Positions 63,765 through 64,000 of a DNA stretch of 64,000 nucleotides are shown in pieces (position 1 is the stretch's first letter; every line of letters begins with the position of its first letter). A program made the position numbers and the translations under genes. Origin of the DNA: Bacillus sp. RAR_GA_16 (GTDB lineage: Bacteria > Bacillota > Bacilli > Bacillales > Guptibacillaceae); contig NZ_JAIUKZ010000001.1 of the NCBI RefSeq assembly GCF_020165985.1, positions 416,001 to 480,000 on the forward strand. Reading direction: 5' to 3'. The notes under the pieces were generated by a model that saw nothing but the letters and a program-made list of their open reading frames with translations, was not told where the DNA came from and did no database searches.

Positions 63765-64000
63765 TCTATCGGAGAGTTTGATCCTGGCTCAGGACGAACG
63801 CTGGCGGCGTGCCTAATACATGCAAGTCGAGCGAAGAGATGGGAGCTTGCTCCCTGATCTTAGCGGCGGACGGGTGAGTAACACGTGGGCAACCTGCCCT
63901 GCAGACTGGGATAACTCCGGGAAACCGGAGCTAATACCGGGTAATACATCGCACCGCATGGTGCAATGTTGAAAGTTGGCCTTTGGCTAACACTGCAGGA
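63765..64000 (+). rRNA. 16S ribosomal RNA (5' part, runs off the window end)
   Basis: The first 236 nt are identical, as far as I can compare, to the start of the first 16S gene at 6087, including TATCGGAGAGTTTGATCC. The leader upstream is also nearly identical, with a handful of differences (for example AAACGAACATTG here versus AAACAAACATTG in the first operon). Confidence 0.97.

Overview
The window is a core-chromosome segment of an endospore-forming member of the Bacillaceae. The reasons are the gene content (csfB, bofA, spoVG, spoVT, spoIIE, yabG, yabP, yabQ, sspF, fin), near-consensus sigma-A, sigma-B, sigma-G and sigma-H promoters, and a gene order almost identical to the origin-proximal region of Bacillus subtilis from yaaI to lysS. 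The genus cannot be fixed from the sequence alone. I see no insertion sequence, prophage or CRISPR array.

Layout. 1-5.8 kb: the 3' end of an unknown membrane-protein gene, yaaI on the minus strand, tadA, tRNA-Ser, the SRP RNA, then dnaX-ebfC-recR-yaaL and bofA. 5.8-11.1 kb: a complete rRNA operon (P1/P2, 16S, 23S, 5S) with no spacer tRNAs. 11.1-18.4 kb: a small repeat array, csfB, yaaO, then tmk-darA-holB-ricT-yabA and trmN6-yazA-rsmI. 18.4-26.3 kb: abrB (minus strand) divergent from metS, then tatD, yabE, rnmV-ksgA and yabG. 26.4-34.3 kb: veg, sspF, ispE, purR-ridA, spoVG, glmU-prs, ctc, pth and fin. 34.4-44.2 kb: mfd, spoVT, yabM-yabN-rqcP, yabP-yabQ-divIC and yabR. 44.3-53.4 kb: tRNA-Met and tRNA-Glu, spoIIE, yabS-yabT, tilS-hpt-ftsH. 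53.5-63.4 kb: coaX, hslO, cysK, the pabB-pabA-pabC-folP-folB-folK-yazB folate operon, and lysS. From 63.5 kb a second rRNA operon begins and runs off the end.

The genes fall into a few working groups. Replication and repair are covered by dnaX, holB, recR, yabA, tmk and mfd. RNA maturation and translation quality control are covered by tadA, rsmI, trmN6, ksgA, rnmV, tilS, pth, rqcP, metS and lysS. Nucleotide and PRPP metabolism is covered by prs, purR and hpt. Folate synthesis runs from chorismate and pterin through the pab/fol operon. Sporulation control and morphogenesis genes are interleaved with these housekeeping genes.

The most unusual signal is a set of seven single-base frameshifts (metS, spoVT, yabN, yabQ, pabB, pabC, folB). 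Every one is explained by one extra A or T inside a GATC tetranucleotide, giving GATTC or GAATC. These two are reverse complements, so this is one event type seen on either strand. Systematic sequencing error at a modified motif is my leading explanation; a real GATC-targeted mutational process is the alternative. Other items worth a look are a 20-nt-period TCGCGGAA repeat array after the 5S gene, a duplicated 3' end of tRNA-Glu, an inverted PurBox pair upstream of purR, a structured metS leader that is not a recognisable T-box, and several genes missing relative to B. subtilis (yaaR, xpaC-yaaN, the prsA-like gene, dusB).
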